Of a stretch of DNA of 64,000 nt, positions 63,494 to 64,000 are shown in pieces. The notes under the pieces were generated by a model that was given only the letters and a program-made list of their open reading frames with translations, made no database searches and was not told where the DNA came from. The position numbers and the translations under genes were made by a program. Every line of letters starts with the position of its first letter. The stretch's first letter is position 1. Source of the stretch: G963677325 sp963810555 (GTDB lineage Bacteria; Bacteroidota; Bacteroidia; Bacteroidales; Prolixibacteraceae); the NCBI GenBank assembly GCA_963810555.1, contig CAWENX010000007.1:496001-560000 (forward strand), given 5' to 3'.

Positions 63494-64000
63494 ATGAAAG
63501 AAAAGGAAGAGAGGCCGCTTATACTGATTACCAATGATGACGGGGTTTACGCAAAAGGCCTTGCTGAACTGATCGAAGTGATGCGCCTGTTCGGAAGGAT
63601 TGTGGCGGTGGCCCCGGAGAGCCCTCGGTCGGGGATGTCGCACGCCATCACGGTAGATCATCCTTTGAGAGTGAACAGGCACTTTGAGGCTGACGGTGTT
63701 TTAATGTATTCATGCAACGGCACCCCTGTAGATTGTGTGAAGCTGGCGTGCAATCAACTTCTTGAGGAGAATCCTGATTTTGTGATTGCAGGGATCAATC
63801 ATGGAGCAAACACCTCAGTGTCAATTTTGTATTCAGGAACAATGGGTGCAGCACTCGAGGGGTGCATTCACGGTATTCCCTCAATTGGTTTTTCTCTTGA
63901 AGATTACAATCCCGATGCAGATTTTACAAAATCGAAGATTGTAGTGGCGCGAATTTTCCAGAAGATCGCCGAGCATGGACTGCCTGAGGGAGTTTGCTTA
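63494..64000 (+). CDS. surE: 5'-nucleotidase SurE, 3' end outside the window
   Basis: From ATG 63494 the frame is open to the window edge (169 codons). LITNDDGVYAKGL carries the Asp-Asp metal site, APESPRSGMSHAITVDHPLR and CNGTPVDCVKLA are SurE signatures, and GINHGANTSVSILYSGTMGA holds the Asn of the active site. SurE dephosphorylates nucleoside monophosphates under stress and in stationary phase. A TATCTTTG box at 63467-63474 is too close to the start to be its promoter with certainty. Confidence 0.93.
   Translation, partial: MKEKEERPLILITNDDGVYAKGLAELIEVMRLFGRIVAVAPESPRSGMSHAITVDHPLRVNRHFEADGVLMYSCNGTPVDCVKLACNQLLEENPDFVIAGINHGANTSVSILYSGTMGAALEGCIHGIPSIGFSLEDYNPDADFTKSKIVVARIFQKIAEHGLPEGVCL

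Overview
The window reads as a chromosome segment of a member of the Bacteroidota, most likely a free-living or environmental Bacteroidales/Marinilabiliales-type organism known from a draft or metagenomic assembly. The evidence is a complete ECF sigma / FecR / TonB-receptor surface-signalling operon with an STN domain, a BT4734/BF3469-type VirE_N protein, DUF6266, Tat-exported sugar oxidoreductase-like enzymes, a secreted DPP-IV, weak Shine-Dalgarno signals, and promoters of the form TTTG-N19-TAnnTTTG. Intergenic DNA is long, AT-rich and full of short reiterated words and palindromes.

Layout. 0-18 kb is metabolic and housekeeping: the edge of an alpha/beta hydrolase, an MttB-like corrinoid methyltransferase, a ClC transporter, gamma-glutamyltransferase, RsgA, a UroD/MtaA-like methyltransferase, cysteate synthase, secreted DUF1080 and TIM-barrel sugar enzymes, PspC, Hsp20, an aldehyde dehydrogenase, a cold-shock protein and a BNR-4 protein. 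At 18.5-21.5 kb a DUF6602 gene is broken and abuts an insertion sequence. 21.5-25.1 kb carries a YdeI/OmpD-like protein, a Gfo/Idh/MocA oxidoreductase and two lipoproteins. 25.2-26.7 kb is a gene graveyard with remnants of a cupin, a DegT aminotransferase and a glycoside hydrolase whose intact paralogue lies at 40.8 kb. 27-33 kb holds tRNA-Leu(CAG), DPP-IV and the thrS-infC-rpmI-rplT translation operon. 33.3-39.1 kb is a surface-signalling operon bracketed by two paralogous lipoproteins. 39.3-43.8 kb has recR, a GNAT acetyltransferase, the glycoside hydrolase and a single-domain response regulator.

44.3-53.5 kb is an accessory island without a visible integrase: DUF5131, an SF2 helicase-like protein, a VirE_N protein, an excisionase-like HTH, a GHKL-ATPase/nuclease with a small partner, a zinc-ribbon protein, DUF6266 and an HsdR_N-like protein. 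53.9-64 kb contains a truncated group II intron, Memo/AmmeMemoRadiSam B, a DapB-like reductase, a double alpha/beta hydrolase, an ORF-less group II intron remnant, a divergent Crp/Fnr regulator and ferredoxin pair with an operator between them, a cupin, a methyltransferase remnant and the start of surE.

Two things stand out. First, three intergenic loci (6.33, 21.2 and 63.25 kb) share one architecture: about eight to ten units of 11 bp arranged as one large dyad. Their sequences differ from locus to locus. Second, at least eleven single-base frameshifts, ten of them +1, interrupt genes that should be intact, including four in thrS. Sequencing or assembly error is the simplest explanation, so frameshifted genes are given here as reconstructed spans.
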